A DNA stretch of 40,824 nt from Eubacteriales bacterium (GTDB lineage: Bacteria; Bacillota; Clostridia; Saccharofermentanales; DTU023), in NCBI GenBank assembly GCA_028706195.1, contig JAQWBU010000003.1, positions 1 through 40,824 of the forward strand, given 5' to 3'. A program made the position numbers and the translations under genes. Position 1 is the stretch's first letter, and each line of letters begins with the position of its first letter. This document shows, in pieces, positions 8,607-19,922 of the stretch. Under the pieces are notes generated by a model. It ran no database searches. It was not told the DNA's origin and worked only from the letters and a program-made list of their open reading frames with translations.

Positions 8607-9921
8607 GTCGATGCACCTCGAAACGCTCAATCTTATATTCTTTATCCGGGTCAAGTCCGGCTTTTATTAAGGCTATGGCAAGCTGGTCTTCCGCTGTGTC
8701 GACTCCTTCCAGTCGCGGCAGCAGTAAACCGCGGCGCCGGCCATTACTGACGATAACGCCATAACGCTCAGGGTCAAGCTCGTTCACAGAAGAGACTTCC
8801 TCTTTTTCCCCCAGAATATCAACACTGTATTCCAGCTGGTCAAGTTCGGATTGCTGAACGGAAGGAAAGCGCGGGTCGTACTTGGCGGATGAGACTGCGT
8901 TATGAATGATTTCTTCAGCGATATTTGCTCTGGAGGGCTCAATCGTACCGATACAGCCTCGCAGGCAATTGTCTTTATATAGAGTGACAAAAACACCACT
9001 TTGCTGTTCCAGCATTTCAGCAGGCAAGTCCGGAGGAGTGGGTAAAATTGTGCCGTGCTTGATGAATGACTCAACGCTGTCCTGAGCCAACTTGAGATAT
9101 GGATCTTCCTTATCTTTGTTTTTTTCTTGTGGAGTGAAAACAGCCACGGCATAACCAACGCCAAAAGTTCCTTCGTAAGAATAAAGCTCTGAGTCAAAGT
9201 CAGATCCTGCCAGAACTCCCGCCAGAATCTGAAAGGATCGTAAACCACATTCCTGTGCCCCTTCGACGAGTGCTTCATCTAATTCAAACAGGCGATCCAG
9301 ATCGCCGCTTGCGAAAATCTCCGTGAGCTCATTGTCTAATGCAGGCCCTTCCTCACGGTAGCCATAAGGTCCGTCAGCTTTCAAAACGTGGGAGAGATCC
9401 CCGGAGGCGATAAAAACAGTACGTTTCTTTGATCGCTGAACTGCTTCAGACACTGCCTGACCAAATTTATAATGCTCCTCCGGGCTGAGCAGTGACATGC
9501 CCAAGCGTAAGAGTTTAAAATTTTCGTAGTATTGATGAATGAAAACCAGCGGCAGCAAAGTTCCATGATCCAGTGTTCGCGCCTCTACATGAGTCTTTTC
9601 CAGAGCCAGGCTCCGTTCAAAGCTGACTTCCTGCAAAATCTTTGCCAGCTCCTGATCGTAATCGACAGTTTCGTGGATGGAGTGAATCCCAAAAGCCCTC
9701 AAGTCACCTGCTGCTCCCTCTGCATCCGCCACATAAAAGGCAGAGCGTAGCAGCGGCGCATGCGAGCTGCAAATGATGATGGTCTCGGGCTTGAGTTCAG
9801 CGATTTCCCTGGCAGCTCTGTGATAGGCGGCGGATGTGTCTTCAATTTTCTTTTCTTCACCGCGGCCTACTTCAGGCAGGATGATGGGAGGATGTGGTAA
9901 TACATAAGCTTTCAAAATCAT
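8593..9921 (-). CDS. AmmeMemoRadiSam MEMO/LigB-like plus AMMECR1 fusion protein
   Basis: N-term MILKAYVLPHPPIILPEVGRGEE (MEMO/class III dioxygenase-like), C-term SGVFVTLYKDNCLRGCIGTIEPS (AMMECR1). Start chosen at MILKAY within ORF 8593-9951. Confidence 0.85.
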   Translation of the reverse strand: MILKAYVLPHPPIILPEVGRGEEKKIEDTSAAYHRAAREIAELKPETIIICSSHAPLLRSAFYVADAEGAAGDLRAFGIHSIHETVDYDQELAKILQEVSFERSLALEKTHVEARTLDHGTLLPLVFIHQYYENFKLLRLGMSLLSPEEHYKFGQAVSEAVQRSKKRTVFIASGDLSHVLKADGPYGYREEGPALDNELTEIFASGDLDRLFELDEALVEGAQECGLRSFQILAGVLAGSDFDSELYSYEGTFGVGYAVAVFTPQEKNKDKEDPYLKLAQDSVESFIKHGTILPTPPDLPAEMLEQQSGVFVTLYKDNCLRGCIGTIEPSRANIAEEIIHNAVSSAKYDPRFPSVQQSELDQLEYSVDILGEKEEVSSVNELDPERYGVIVSNGRRRGLLLPRLEGVDTAEDQLAIALIKAGLDPDKEYKIERFEVHRHERS

Positions 9922-10012
9922 AAAACTGCTCCTTCTTATTGAGATCATCAAAACGCTCTGAAGCGCAGTGCATTATCTCAATTACTGAATAGGGTTGAGC
10001 ATTAGTTCTTTC

Positions 10013-10999
10013 TCAATTTTCCTGAGCCCCCAGCACGCAAGCATGTTCGCATTTTTCATCGCAAGCATCCCACTGGACACTATGCTCACAATTTTCTTCC
10101 GGGCAATTATTTCCATTGCTTCTCATGCTGAGCTCGGAAGCTTGCACCATTACACTGGTACAAGGGGGGATAGACTTGGTGATAAACGCGCCGCCGCCGA
10201 TTACGGAATGGGAGCCTACTACGGTATCTCCGCCCAGAACGGTGCAGTTTGCGTACAAAGTGACATAATCCTCTATTGTCGGGTGCCTCTTGACGCTCGC
10301 TAATTTTCTGCCGTCGCTCAGAGATTTCGCTCCCAAAGTAACTCCCTGATAAATTTTCACGTGTTTTCCGATAACAGTAGTTTCGCCTATAACGACACCG
10401 GTCCCGTGATCGATGAAAAAAGATTCACCTATCTGAGCGCCGGGATGAATTTCAATACCGGTGATCCTGTGTGCATACTCTCCCATCATTCTGGGGATGA
10501 GAGGAACCCGCGCCTGCCACAGTGCATTGGCAACGCGGTAGATAAAAATCGCCTGCATACTGGGATAAGAGATCAGGATCTCTGCACGACTATTGGCGGC
10601 AGGATCACCCAGATAGATTGCTTCCACATCTAAAAGTAACATCGCCTGAAGCTCCGGCAGCTTTTCCATGAATTTCTCACTGATCTCAGAAGCCGCATTT
10701 ACTGCCTCATCTTCGGAGTAATCGGAACTGTTTTGTGAGCGATAGGCCAGCACAATCTGTTCCGTCAAAGCACAGTTGATTTGGTTCAGCGTAGCGTAAA
10801 AATTCTTACTTAAAGGTCGGTAATGACTGATTTCATTGCTGTGAAATCCGGGAAACATGACGCTTCGTATGTATCGCAGTATCTCAATCACTACCTGGAG
10901 CTCAGGAATTCTGCGTTCAGGGTGTGATAGTAATGGATTGTTTTCCCGGTTTTTTCTGAATCCGTCTTTGATCTTGTCTATGGTTGAAGCATCTAACAT
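10013..10999 (-). CDS. cysE: Serine O-acetyltransferase with Cys-rich C-terminal tail
   Basis: Left-handed beta-helix hexapeptides, ITGIEIHPGAQIGESFFIDHGTGVVIGETTVIG; tail NNCPEENCEHSVQWDACDEKCEHACVLGAQEN. Confidence 0.9.
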   Translation of the reverse strand: MLDASTIDKIKDGFRKNRENNPLLSHPERRIPELQVVIEILRYIRSVMFPGFHSNEISHYRPLSKNFYATLNQINCALTEQIVLAYRSQNSSDYSEDEAVNAASEISEKFMEKLPELQAMLLLDVEAIYLGDPAANSRAEILISYPSMQAIFIYRVANALWQARVPLIPRMMGEYAHRITGIEIHPGAQIGESFFIDHGTGVVIGETTVIGKHVKIYQGVTLGAKSLSDGRKLASVKRHPTIEDYVTLYANCTVLGGDTVVGSHSVIGGGAFITKSIPPCTSVMVQASELSMRSNGNNCPEENCEHSVQWDACDEKCEHACVLGAQEN

Positions 11000-11040
11000 A
11001 CATATATCCTTTTTCTTTTTCTATTACAAAGTCTGGAGTT

Positions 11041-11982
11041 TTACTCCTGATTATAAATTCCGGTCGACAAATAACGGTCACCGGAATCAGGTAGAATTGT
11101 GACAATCGTTTTGGCAGCGTAATTTGGATCACGCAATAAACTGAGGCAGGCAGAGAGAGCCGCTCCGCTGGAAATGCCAAGCAGGAGACCTTCACTGCGG
11201 ACAAATGCTCGCGCCGCTGCTGCGGCATCGTCCGAACTGACCTTAAGTATTCTATCCACAAGCCCAAGATCCATCGTATCGGGCACAAAACCGGCGCCGA
11301 TTCCCTGGATACCATGCTTTCCGGCGGGCTCGCCGGAAAGAACAGCAGAAGTGTCGGGCTCAACCGCAACAACCTCAAGATCAGTTTTTTGTTTACGGAT
11401 AGCACGCGCCACTCCCGTGAGGGTGCCGCCTGTTCCAACTCCACTGACAAAAACATCAATCTCAGGACAATCGCGCCAGATTTCTACCCCGGTGGTTTTT
11501 TCATGATAGGCAGGATTGGCCTGATTAACGAATTGGCCCAGCGAGACAGAAGCGGGAATCTCCTTCAGCAGGCTTTGAGCCTTGCTGATAGCAGCCTTCA
11601 TACCTTCAGCTCCGGGAGTTAATATCAGTTCAGCTCCATAGGCTTTCAGCAGATTGCGTCTTTCCAACGACATCGAATCCGGCAGAATGATAATCGTACG
11701 ATACCCCCGGGCAGCAGCAATAGCAGCAGCACCGATGCCGGTATTCCCGGATGTCGGCTCAATGATTGTGCCGCCTTCCTGCAAAAGACCCTTTTCTTCC
11801 AGATCGAGTATCATTCCGAGAGCGGTTCTATCTTTGACGGAACCGGTGGGATTGTAGTACTCCAGCTTGCAGAATAATTGAACGTCGGGCAACTCTTGAT
11901 CCCGCAGCCAGCGCTGAGGATGATAAAGAGGCGTATCGTTAATCAGCTCTTCTATGGATGCAGCAAAATTCTTTTTTCTCAT
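11041..11982 (-). CDS. cysK: Cysteine synthase (O-acetylserine sulfhydrylase)
   Basis: KLEYYNPTGSVKDRTA PLP-lysine motif, EPTSGNTGIG, GVGTGGTLTGVAR. Confidence 0.93.
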   Translation of the reverse strand: MRKKNFAASIEELINDTPLYHPQRWLRDQELPDVQLFCKLEYYNPTGSVKDRTALGMILDLEEKGLLQEGGTIIEPTSGNTGIGAAAIAAARGYRTIIILPDSMSLERRNLLKAYGAELILTPGAEGMKAAISKAQSLLKEIPASVSLGQFVNQANPAYHEKTTGVEIWRDCPEIDVFVSGVGTGGTLTGVARAIRKQKTDLEVVAVEPDTSAVLSGEPAGKHGIQGIGAGFVPDTMDLGLVDRILKVSSDDAAAAARAFVRSEGLLLGISSGAALSACLSLLRDPNYAAKTIVTILPDSGDRYLSTGIYNQE

Positions 11983-12101
11983 TAATCTACCTCGTTACAT
12001 AAAGCACTAGCAAAATTCTATACGACAATCTATTTTCATGGGTAGTTATTTGATACAATGGTTACCTACATATTTCCATTAAGACGAAATCGATTGTCTG
12101 C

Positions 12102-12130
12102 TAGACAGGGAAAATAATTCCTGATATAGT
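12102..12130 (+). promoter_or_regulatory. Putative promoter for rpsL
   Basis: TAGACA (12102-12107), 17-nt spacer, TATAGT (12125-12130). Confidence 0.5.
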
Positions 12131-12141
12131 ATTAAATTGCG

Positions 12142-12164
12142 TGCCCCTTTGTGGGCAGTTTTTT
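12142..12164 (+). promoter_or_regulatory. Hairpin plus T-run in the rpsL leader
   Basis: TGCCC (12142-12146) / GGGCA (12153-12157) followed by GTTTTTT, just before the rpsL RBS (GGAAGGAGG). Confidence 0.4.
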
Positions 12165-12191
12165 GGAAAAAATTTGGAAGGAGGTGTGTTG

Positions 12192-12617
12192 ATGCCTACA
12201 TTCAACCAGTTGGTCAGAAAAGGACGGAAATCTAAGAAGTCGAAAACAGACGTGCCTGCATTGCAGTATGGTCTGAACTCTCTCAAAAAGAGAACCACAA
12301 AGTACCCCTCACCGCAGAAACGTGGCGTGTGTACTGTTGTCAGAACTACGACTCCTAAGAAACCGAACTCCGCTTTGCGTAAAGTTGCTCGTGTCCGTCT
12401 AACGAACCAGTATGAAGTCTATGCGTATATTCCGGGTGAAGGCCACAATTTGCAGGAGCATAGTGTGGTTCTGATTCGCGGTGGGCGCGTCAGAGACTTG
12501 CCTGGTGTTCGTTACCATGTTATTCGTGGAACCCTTGATACGGCCGGTGTATCCGATCGTAAACAGAGTCGTTCGAAGTACGGTACGAAGAAGCCGAAAG
12601 CAGCAAAGACCAGATAG
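12192..12617 (+). CDS. rpsL: 30S ribosomal protein S12
   Basis: [13 protein letters not shown] start; [36 protein letters not shown]. Track ORF begins upstream at 12141. Confidence 0.98.
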   Translation: MPTFNQLVRKGRKSKKSKTDVPALQYGLNSLKKRTTKYPSPQKRGVCTVVRTTTPKKPNSALRKVARVRLTNQYEVYAYIPGEGHNLQEHSVVLIRGGRVRDLPGVRYHVIRGTLDTAGVSDRKQSRSKYGTKKPKAAKTR

Positions 12618-12738
12618 TACACCAGCGGTTGGATAAAACATGCCATCAGTACACGCCTTTTTGGGCCTGTTCTAAAAGCATGACACGTGTCCATATCGTG
12701 AGTACCTGTGATTTCGGGAACAACCCGCATAATCATGA

Positions 12739-13224
<486 letters not shown>

Positions 13225-13285
13225 GTGTTTGAATATAGTTATTCGCGCACTGTACAAATGCGGACATATAAGGAGTTGACGAGTC

Positions 13286-15358
13286 ATGTCTCGTGAATTT
13301 TCGCTTGAAAATACAAGAAATATAGGCATCATGGCACATATTGATGCCGGAAAAACCACAACAACGGAGCGTATCCTCTACTACACCGGACGCATTCACC
13401 GTTTGGGCGAAACCCATGAGGGAACGACCACGATGGACTGGATGGAACAGGAACAGGAACGCGGAATAACAATCCAGTCTGCAGCTACTACAGCACAGTG
13501 GAAAGGCCGCCGAATCAATATTATTGATACGCCCGGCCATGTTGACTTTACTGTTGAGGTAGAACGCAGTCTGCGTGTGCTTGACGGTGCAGTAACCGTT
13601 TTGTGTGCCAAAAGCGGCTGTGAGCCGCAGACAGAAACAGTGTGGAGGCAAGCTGATAATTACGGAGTGCCCCGCCTTGTCTATGTCAATAAAATGGACA
13701 TGACCGGTGCCAGCTTCTTCAACGCCTTGGATTCCATGCGCGAGAGACTGGGCGCGAATATCGTGCCCATACAATTGCCCATCGGCAAGGAAGAGAACTT
13801 TCAGGGCATTGTTGACCTGATGACCATGAGGGCTGAACTATATCTGGGTGATGATTTAGGTGAAAGTATCACAGAAGCGGATATCCCTGAGGAACTGCGC
13901 GAGCAGGCCGAGGAGTATCGCACTCAGATGGTGGAAGCAATCGTGGAGCAGGACGATGTCTTGATGGAGAAATTCCTCATGGATGAGGAAATCTCCGTAG
14001 AAGAGTTGAAAGCCAGTCTACGCAAATCCACAATCAATTTGGATATCGTACCAGTTGTATGTGGGTCTTCTTACAAGAATAAAGGTGTGCAGCTGATGCT
14101 GGACGCCATGGTAGAGTATCTGCCTTCACCGCTCGATATTCCTCCGATCAAGGGGGTAAATCCCAGAACCGAGGAAATAGAAGAACGTAAAGCCGATGAT
14201 GACGCGCCATTCGCAGCACTTGCCTTTAAAGTGATGTCGGACGAATATGTTGGCAAATTATGTTTCTTCCGTGTTTACAGCGGAACTCTGAAGGCCGGAA
14301 GTTATGTTTTAAATGCCAGTAAGGATAAACGTGAACGTATTGGCCGCATTCTTTTGATGCACGCCAACCATCGTGAAGACGTTGATGAAGTTTATGCAGG
14401 TGACATCGCCGCAGTGGTAGGTTTGAAAAATACCTCCACCGGTGACACACTCTGCCTTGAACAAGCGCCGATTATACTGGAAAGTATGGATTTCCCCGAA
14501 CCTGTCATTTCAGTTGCTGTTGAGCCTAAATCTAAGGCCAGTCAGGACAAGATGACAGCCGCTTTGGCAAAACTTGCGGATGAGGATCCTACCTTCAAGA
14601 CTCGGACCGACGAAGAGACAGGACAGATTATTATCTCAGGAATGGGTGAATTACATCTGGACATCATCGTTGACCGCTTATTCAGAGAGTTTAAAGTAGA
14701 AGCAAATGTCGGCATGCCGCAGGTTGCCTATCGCGAAACAATTACTCAGACAGCAACAGGTGAAGGACGTTTTGTTCGCCAGTCCGGCGGTCACGGTCAG
14801 TACGGTCACGCCATCATTGATGTCGAGCCTCTGGAAGCCGGTGAAGGTTTCGTCTTTGAAGACAAAACTGTCGGCGGTGTGATTCCTAAACAGTTTATTA
14901 AACCTGTTGAAGAGGGAATTCGCGAAGCCATGCAAGGCGGCACAATCGCGGGCTATCCTATGGTTGATATCAAGGCAAGCTTGCGCGATGGTTCCTACCA
15001 CGAAGTAGACTCGTCGGAAGTCGCTTTCCGCATCGCAGGCTCAATGGCTTTGCGCGATGCAGTAAACAAAGCGAAGCCGGTTTTGATGGAACCTGTCATG
15101 AAAGTCGATGTAATTGTGCCTATTGAGTATCTGGGAGATGTTCTGGGAGACATAAGTTCCAGACGGGGAAGGATACAGGGAATGGATCAGGAAAGCAATA
15201 TTCAGAAAATTGATGCTTTCGTTCCTTTATCTGAGATGTTTGGTTATGCTACGACACTTCGTTCCAAGACGCAAGGCCGCGGTGTATTCACAATGCAGAT
15301 CAGTCATTTTGAACAGGTGCCCTCAAGTGTTCATGATAAAATAGTCAAAGGTGGCTAA
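13286..15358 (+). CDS. fusA: Elongation factor G
   Basis: [49 protein letters not shown]; 690 aa. Confidence 0.98.
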   Translation: MSREFSLENTRNIGIMAHIDAGKTTTTERILYYTGRIHRLGETHEGTTTMDWMEQEQERGITIQSAATTAQWKGRRINIIDTPGHVDFTVEVERSLRVLDGAVTVLCAKSGCEPQTETVWRQADNYGVPRLVYVNKMDMTGASFFNALDSMRERLGANIVPIQLPIGKEENFQGIVDLMTMRAELYLGDDLGESITEADIPEELREQAEEYRTQMVEAIVEQDDVLMEKFLMDEEISVEELKASLRKSTINLDIVPVVCGSSYKNKGVQLMLDAMVEYLPSPLDIPPIKGVNPRTEEIEERKADDDAPFAALAFKVMSDEYVGKLCFFRVYSGTLKAGSYVLNASKDKRERIGRILLMHANHREDVDEVYAGDIAAVVGLKNTSTGDTLCLEQAPIILESMDFPEPVISVAVEPKSKASQDKMTAALAKLADEDPTFKTRTDEETGQIIISGMGELHLDIIVDRLFREFKVEANVGMPQVAYRETITQTATGEGRFVRQSGGHGQYGHAIIDVEPLEAGEGFVFEDKTVGGVIPKQFIKPVEEGIREAMQGGTIAGYPMVDIKASLRDGSYHEVDSSEVAFRIAGSMALRDAVNKAKPVLMEPVMKVDVIVPIEYLGDVLGDISSRRGRIQGMDQESNIQKIDAFVPLSEMFGYATTLRSKTQGRGVFTMQISHFEQVPSSVHDKIVKGG

Positions 15359-15381
15359 AGAGCTTAATTGCTCACTATAAT

Positions 15382-15409
15382 TTGATAAAAAGAAAGTTTT
15401 GTGTACAAT
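15382..15409 (+). promoter_or_regulatory. Putative internal promoter for tuf
   Basis: TTGATA (15382-15387), 16-nt spacer, TACAAT (15404-15409). Confidence 0.5.
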
Positions 15410-15476
15410 GAGGATATGTGTCGTTTTTTAAATCAGCGATACGTTCCAAGCATAAGTTACTCAGGAGGAAATCTGA

Positions 15477-16682
15477 ATGGGAAAAGAAAGATTTGAAAGA
15501 ACTAAACCTCACGTCAATGTAGGCACAATTGGCCACGTTGACCACGGTAAAACAACATTGACCGCAGCTATCACTAAGGTATTGGCTGCTGAAGGCATGG
15601 CGAGCTTCACTGATTATGCCAATATCGATAAGGCGCCGGAAGAGCGCGCTCGTGGTATCACAATCAGCGCATCTCACGTTGAATATGAGACTGAAAATCG
15701 TCACTACGCACACGTAGACTGCCCCGGTCACGCTGACTATATCAAAAACATGATTACAGGCGCAGCTCAGATGGACGGAGCAATTCTCGTCGTATCAGCT
15801 GCAGACGGCCCTATGCCTCAGACCCGTGAGCACATTCTGCTTGCCCGTCAGGTTGGCGTTCCCGCAGTCGTTGTTTTCATGAACAAAACCGACCAGGTTG
15901 ATGACGAAGAGCTACTGGAACTTGTCGAAATGGAAATTCGTGAACTCTTGGACGAATATGATTTCCCTGGAGACGATACGCCTATTATTCGCGGCTCTGC
16001 TCTTCTGGCACTGGAATCTGAAAGCACAGACAAGAACGCTCCGGAGTATCAACCCATCATTGAACTGATGAAGGCAGTTGATGAATTTATTCCGACACCG
16101 GCCCGTCCAACCGACCAGCCTTTCCTCCTCCCTGTTGAGGACGTCTTCACAATTACAGGACGCGGCACAGTTGTAACCGGACGTATCGACCGCGGTACAG
16201 TCAATCTGAACGATAAGGTTCAAATTGTCGGCCTTCAGGATGAAGCTGATAACACAGTAGTTACCGGTATCGAAATGTTCCGTAAATACATGGATTCAGC
16301 TCAAGCCGGTGACAACGTTGGTCTGCTCCTGCGTGGTATTGAACGCGATGACGTTCAGCGCGGTCAGGTAATTGCCAAACCCGGTTCCATCAATCCTCAC
16401 ACCAAATTTAAGGGTCAGGTCTATGTTCTGACCAAGGAAGAAGGCGGCAGACATAAGCCCTTCTTTGATGGATATCGCCCGCAGTTCTACTTCCGTACAA
16501 CTGACGTAACCGGCGTCATCACTCTTCCCGAGGATAAGGAAATGACCATGCCTGGCGACCACGTTGAGATCACAGTTGAACTGATCACTCCGATCGCTAT
16601 CGAACCCGGACTGAAGTTCGCTATCCGTGAGGGTGGTCGTACTGTCGGTTCAGGAACAGTTATCTCAATTGTTGCTGACTAA
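15477..16682 (+). CDS. tuf: Elongation factor Tu
   Basis: [54 protein letters not shown]. Confidence 0.98.
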   Translation: MGKERFERTKPHVNVGTIGHVDHGKTTLTAAITKVLAAEGMASFTDYANIDKAPEERARGITISASHVEYETENRHYAHVDCPGHADYIKNMITGAAQMDGAILVVSAADGPMPQTREHILLARQVGVPAVVVFMNKTDQVDDEELLELVEMEIRELLDEYDFPGDDTPIIRGSALLALESESTDKNAPEYQPIIELMKAVDEFIPTPARPTDQPFLLPVEDVFTITGRGTVVTGRIDRGTVNLNDKVQIVGLQDEADNTVVTGIEMFRKYMDSAQAGDNVGLLLRGIERDDVQRGQVIAKPGSINPHTKFKGQVYVLTKEEGGRHKPFFDGYRPQFYFRTTDVTGVITLPEDKEMTMPGDHVEITVELITPIAIEPGLKFAIREGGRTVGSGTVISIVAD

Positions 16683-16716
16683 GCTTTGCAGCAGACTTAA
16701 GTAAATAGTTTTTTGA

Positions 16717-16752
16717 ACTGTCTCGTGATCGCTATGATCACGGGACAGTTTT
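16717..16752 (+). terminator. Terminator after tuf
   Basis: ACTGTCTCGTGATC (16717-16730) / GATCACGGGACAGT (16736-16749), 14-bp stem with one G-U, then TTTT. Confidence 0.85.
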
Positions 16753-16911
16753 ATGTAAAGGACTAATATTGCCTGATTCTGACCGTTATTGTCGTTCTGA
16801 AGAATTCTCATAAAAATATACTCCGGGAAAATATTAATCAGGTCTCATTTGCACTGCATGAATTTCTAATTCGGTGCTAGAATGACAAATCAATATTAGA
16901 GAGGAAAACAG

Positions 16912-19377
16912 ATGACCACAGAGGACAAGAAAATAGAAAATTCAGATAGAGTGAAAGCAAAAGCGAAAGAAAAGACTTTTCAGCGCAGATCAACAGATAA
17001 ATCGGATCATCTGGTCTGGGATAAGACAGGAAATTTGCCGCTCCTGCCTTTGCGCGGCGTTGTAATATATCCCAACGTTTTGCTCTCCTTTGATGTGGGG
17101 CGGGAACGCTCCATTCTCGCCCTGCAGAAAGCCATGGAAAATGACAATGAGCTGATACTATCCGGGCAAAAAAACGTCGAAGATTTACATCCGGAGCCGG
17201 AAGATATTTATGATGTTGGCACCCGGGCTTTGGTGCGACAGATACTTGAGCTCCCCGATGGTAGCTATAAAGTGCTTGTTTATGGCCTCGAACGTGTGAA
17301 AATTGATGATTATACTCAGGTAAAATCCTTCTATGAAGTTGATTATACAGCCCTGCCGGATGAGGATGCTGAAAACACACCAAGTCTAACTGCAGCCAGC
17401 CGCGTCATGGGCTCTCATTTTCAGACCTACGCCAGTCTGACAGAACATGTGGCACCGGATGCAGTTACTCTGATTCTGAACGAATCTGATGTTGGCAAGG
17501 CCGCTGACCTGGTCGCGGGGCAGCTGCGCATTAACATATCAGAGCAGCAGGAGCTGCTCCAAACCTCATCTGTAGTTGAGCGCGTGCGCTTAATAATTGA
17601 TTTGCTCCAGCGTGAAATTCAGCTGGCGGAATTAGAACAAAAAATTACTGCCGAAGTTCAATTCAAGCTGGATAAGAATCAAAAAGATTATTATCTGCGC
17701 GAGCAGGTACGAGCGATTCAGGAAGAGTTAGGGGAGGAGGCAGACAGTAGCAGTGAAGTTGATGCCTTACGCCAGAAACTCGACGAATCCGGTATACCAG
17801 AGGAACACAAACCTAAACTCCATAAGGAACTCGATCGTCTGAGCCGTATGCCCTCACATTTTCCTGAGTATGCAACTCAAAGAACCTGGCTGGAAACCCT
17901 TCTGGACTTGCCATTTGGCCGTATGGACAAAGAAAAGCACGATATAAATGCTGCCCGTAAAATTCTTGAACGTGACCACTTCGGAATGGAAAAGGTAAAA
18001 GAGCGCATTCTGGAACATCTCGCTGTGCGCAAGTTGCAGCTGGAAAAAGAGAGTGATCATAAACAAAGAGGTCCCATTCTATGTTTTGTGGGTCCTCCCG
18101 GAACCGGCAAAACTTCAATCGCTCGTGCCATCGCTGAGGCTGTGGGACGACGTTACATCCGTGTTTCTCTGGGTGGTATTCGTGATGAAGCTGAAATCCG
18201 CGGTCACCGCCGCACCTATATCGGCTCCATGCCCGGCCGTATAATTCAGGGGATACGTCAGGTGGAGTCGGATAACCCGCTCTTCCTCCTGGATGAAGTA
18301 GATAAGCTAGGCGACGATTTCCGCGGAGATCCGTCTTCAGCTCTGCTGGAAGTGCTTGATCCTGAGCAAAACAACAGTTTTCGTGATCATTATGTCGAGA
18401 TCCCTTACGATCTCTCCAATGTGCTTTTTATCACGACTGCTAACACTACTGACACGATCCCGGGGCCATTGCTTGATCGTATGGAAGTGATTGAGCTTTC
18501 GGGCTATACGGAAGCGGAGAAAATTGAAATCGCTGTGCGTCATTTGATTCCTCGTGCGCGCAAGCGCCATGGTCTTACAGGCAAAGAGCTGAGCATCAGA
18601 CGTCCGGCCATAGCAAAAATTATTCAGGGCTATACAGCTGAAGCAGGCGTGCGTCAGCTTGAACGCGAAATTTCTCATCTGTGCAGACGTGCTGCTCTGG
18701 CAATTGCGGAAAAGGGTGAAAGCTCACTTACAGTCACGGCAGCAAGAGTGCCTGAACTTCTGGGCAACCCCCGCTTTACTTATGATATTGCAGAGAAGAC
18801 TGATCAGGTAGGGGTAGCAACAGGCCTGGCCTGGACCTGGGCCGGTGGTGACACATTGACGGTCGAAGTAAATGTCATGCCGGGGAAAGGCGATTTAATT
18901 CTGACCGGAAAACTGGGCGATGTAATGAAGGAGTCCGCTCAGGCTGCTCTGACATACATACTCAGCCGAGCCGAGGACCTCAAAATTGACCCTGCAAAGA
19001 CCCGTGAACAGGATATTCATATCCACGTACCTGCAGGAGCTATTCCCAAGGATGGTCCTTCAGCGGGAATCACATTGGCGACAGCTCTGGCATCAGCTCT
19101 GACCGGACGTGCAGTAAGGCATGAAATCGCCATGACCGGAGAAGTCACTTTGCGTGGACGTGTTCTGCCGATCGGTGGACTGAAAGAAAAGTCTGTAGCT
19201 GCAGCGCGTGCTCAAATCAAACATGTGCTTCTACCTAAAGAAAATGAGCGCGATTTATCCGAGATACCTGAAAGCGTGAAGGAAAAGCTTAAATTCAGTC
19301 TGGTCGACCACATGGACGACGTCTTAAGCCTGGCTTTGTTGCCGCCTGAGGAGCCTGAACAGGACACCCTAGAGTGA
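16912..19377 (+). CDS. lon: ATP-dependent protease Lon
   Basis: [17 protein letters not shown], catalytic region [21 protein letters not shown]; 821 aa. Confidence 0.97.
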   Translation: MTTEDKKIENSDRVKAKAKEKTFQRRSTDKSDHLVWDKTGNLPLLPLRGVVIYPNVLLSFDVGRERSILALQKAMENDNELILSGQKNVEDLHPEPEDIYDVGTRALVRQILELPDGSYKVLVYGLERVKIDDYTQVKSFYEVDYTALPDEDAENTPSLTAASRVMGSHFQTYASLTEHVAPDAVTLILNESDVGKAADLVAGQLRINISEQQELLQTSSVVERVRLIIDLLQREIQLAELEQKITAEVQFKLDKNQKDYYLREQVRAIQEELGEEADSSSEVDALRQKLDESGIPEEHKPKLHKELDRLSRMPSHFPEYATQRTWLETLLDLPFGRMDKEKHDINAARKILERDHFGMEKVKERILEHLAVRKLQLEKESDHKQRGPILCFVGPPGTGKTSIARAIAEAVGRRYIRVSLGGIRDEAEIRGHRRTYIGSMPGRIIQGIRQVESDNPLFLLDEVDKLGDDFRGDPSSALLEVLDPEQNNSFRDHYVEIPYDLSNVLFITTANTTDTIPGPLLDRMEVIELSGYTEAEKIEIAVRHLIPRARKRHGLTGKELSIRRPAIAKIIQGYTAEAGVRQLEREISHLCRRAALAIAEKGESSLTVTAARVPELLGNPRFTYDIAEKTDQVGVATGLAWTWAGGDTLTVEVNVMPGKGDLILTGKLGDVMKESAQAALTYILSRAEDLKIDPAKTREQDIHIHVPAGAIPKDGPSAGITLATALASALTGRAVRHEIAMTGEVTLRGRVLPIGGLKEKSVAAARAQIKHVLLPKENERDLSEIPESVKEKLKFSLVDHMDDVLSLALLPPEEPEQDTLE

Positions 19378-19488
19378 TTAAAACCGCCTTTTAGGCTTGA
19401 ATATTTCTGTGGGTCTGTCATAATGTATGCGGTACATATTTGTGCACCTTTTGAGTGTGTCTGTATATATTTAGGAGTATGAGTTTCT

Positions 19489-19890
19489 GTGAGTAAAAAA
19501 GCCTACATAGTTGTCACGAACAATCCTTTGGTAAAAGAACAGCTCGACGAAACAGTCGGGGTCTGCTATTTTTCTGAAGATTCACACCGTGATTTACTGG
19601 AACGTGTACGCGATTTTGTTCATAAAGGTTACCGCATACTTACACATCCTTTAGCAGGCAGTGTCAAGCCGTGGGAGACACCCTATCGTTCTGTAATGAT
19701 TACTGCAAAACGGGAAGAAAAGACAGACTTATTTTCACTCGAAATGATAGAACAAGCAATTTTTGCACTAGAAAAATCAAAAGCCCGCCCCGTTACTTTG
19801 AATGAGAAAGTGCTGGCTGATTTCCAAATAGTAGATTTCAGTTTAATTCAGAGCGCACTTCCATCAGCGGAGGCACATGGACAGCATTAG
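19489..19890 (+). CDS. grdX: GrdX-like protein, first gene of the glycine reductase operon
   Basis: GTG start; SKKAYIVVTNNPLVKEQ...THPLAGSVKPWETPYRSVMI, immediately upstream of grdE. Confidence 0.85.
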   Translation: MSKKAYIVVTNNPLVKEQLDETVGVCYFSEDSHRDLLERVRDFVHKGYRILTHPLAGSVKPWETPYRSVMITAKREEKTDLFSLEMIEQAIFALEKSKARPVTLNEKVLADFQIVDFSLIQSALPSAEAHGQH

Positions 19891-19922
19891 ATCTGTCCTA
19901 GAAAAAACCGTGAGGTAGTTAG

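Noticed and set aside
8163-8750. 195-aa + strand ORF antisense to the AmmeMemoRadiSam genes
   Set aside because: Opposite strand of well-supported genes, no recognisable domain.
19378-19488. Possible glycine riboswitch upstream of grdX
   Set aside because: Gap of about 110 bp shows no convincing tandem glycine aptamer pattern by eye; a covariance-model scan would be needed.
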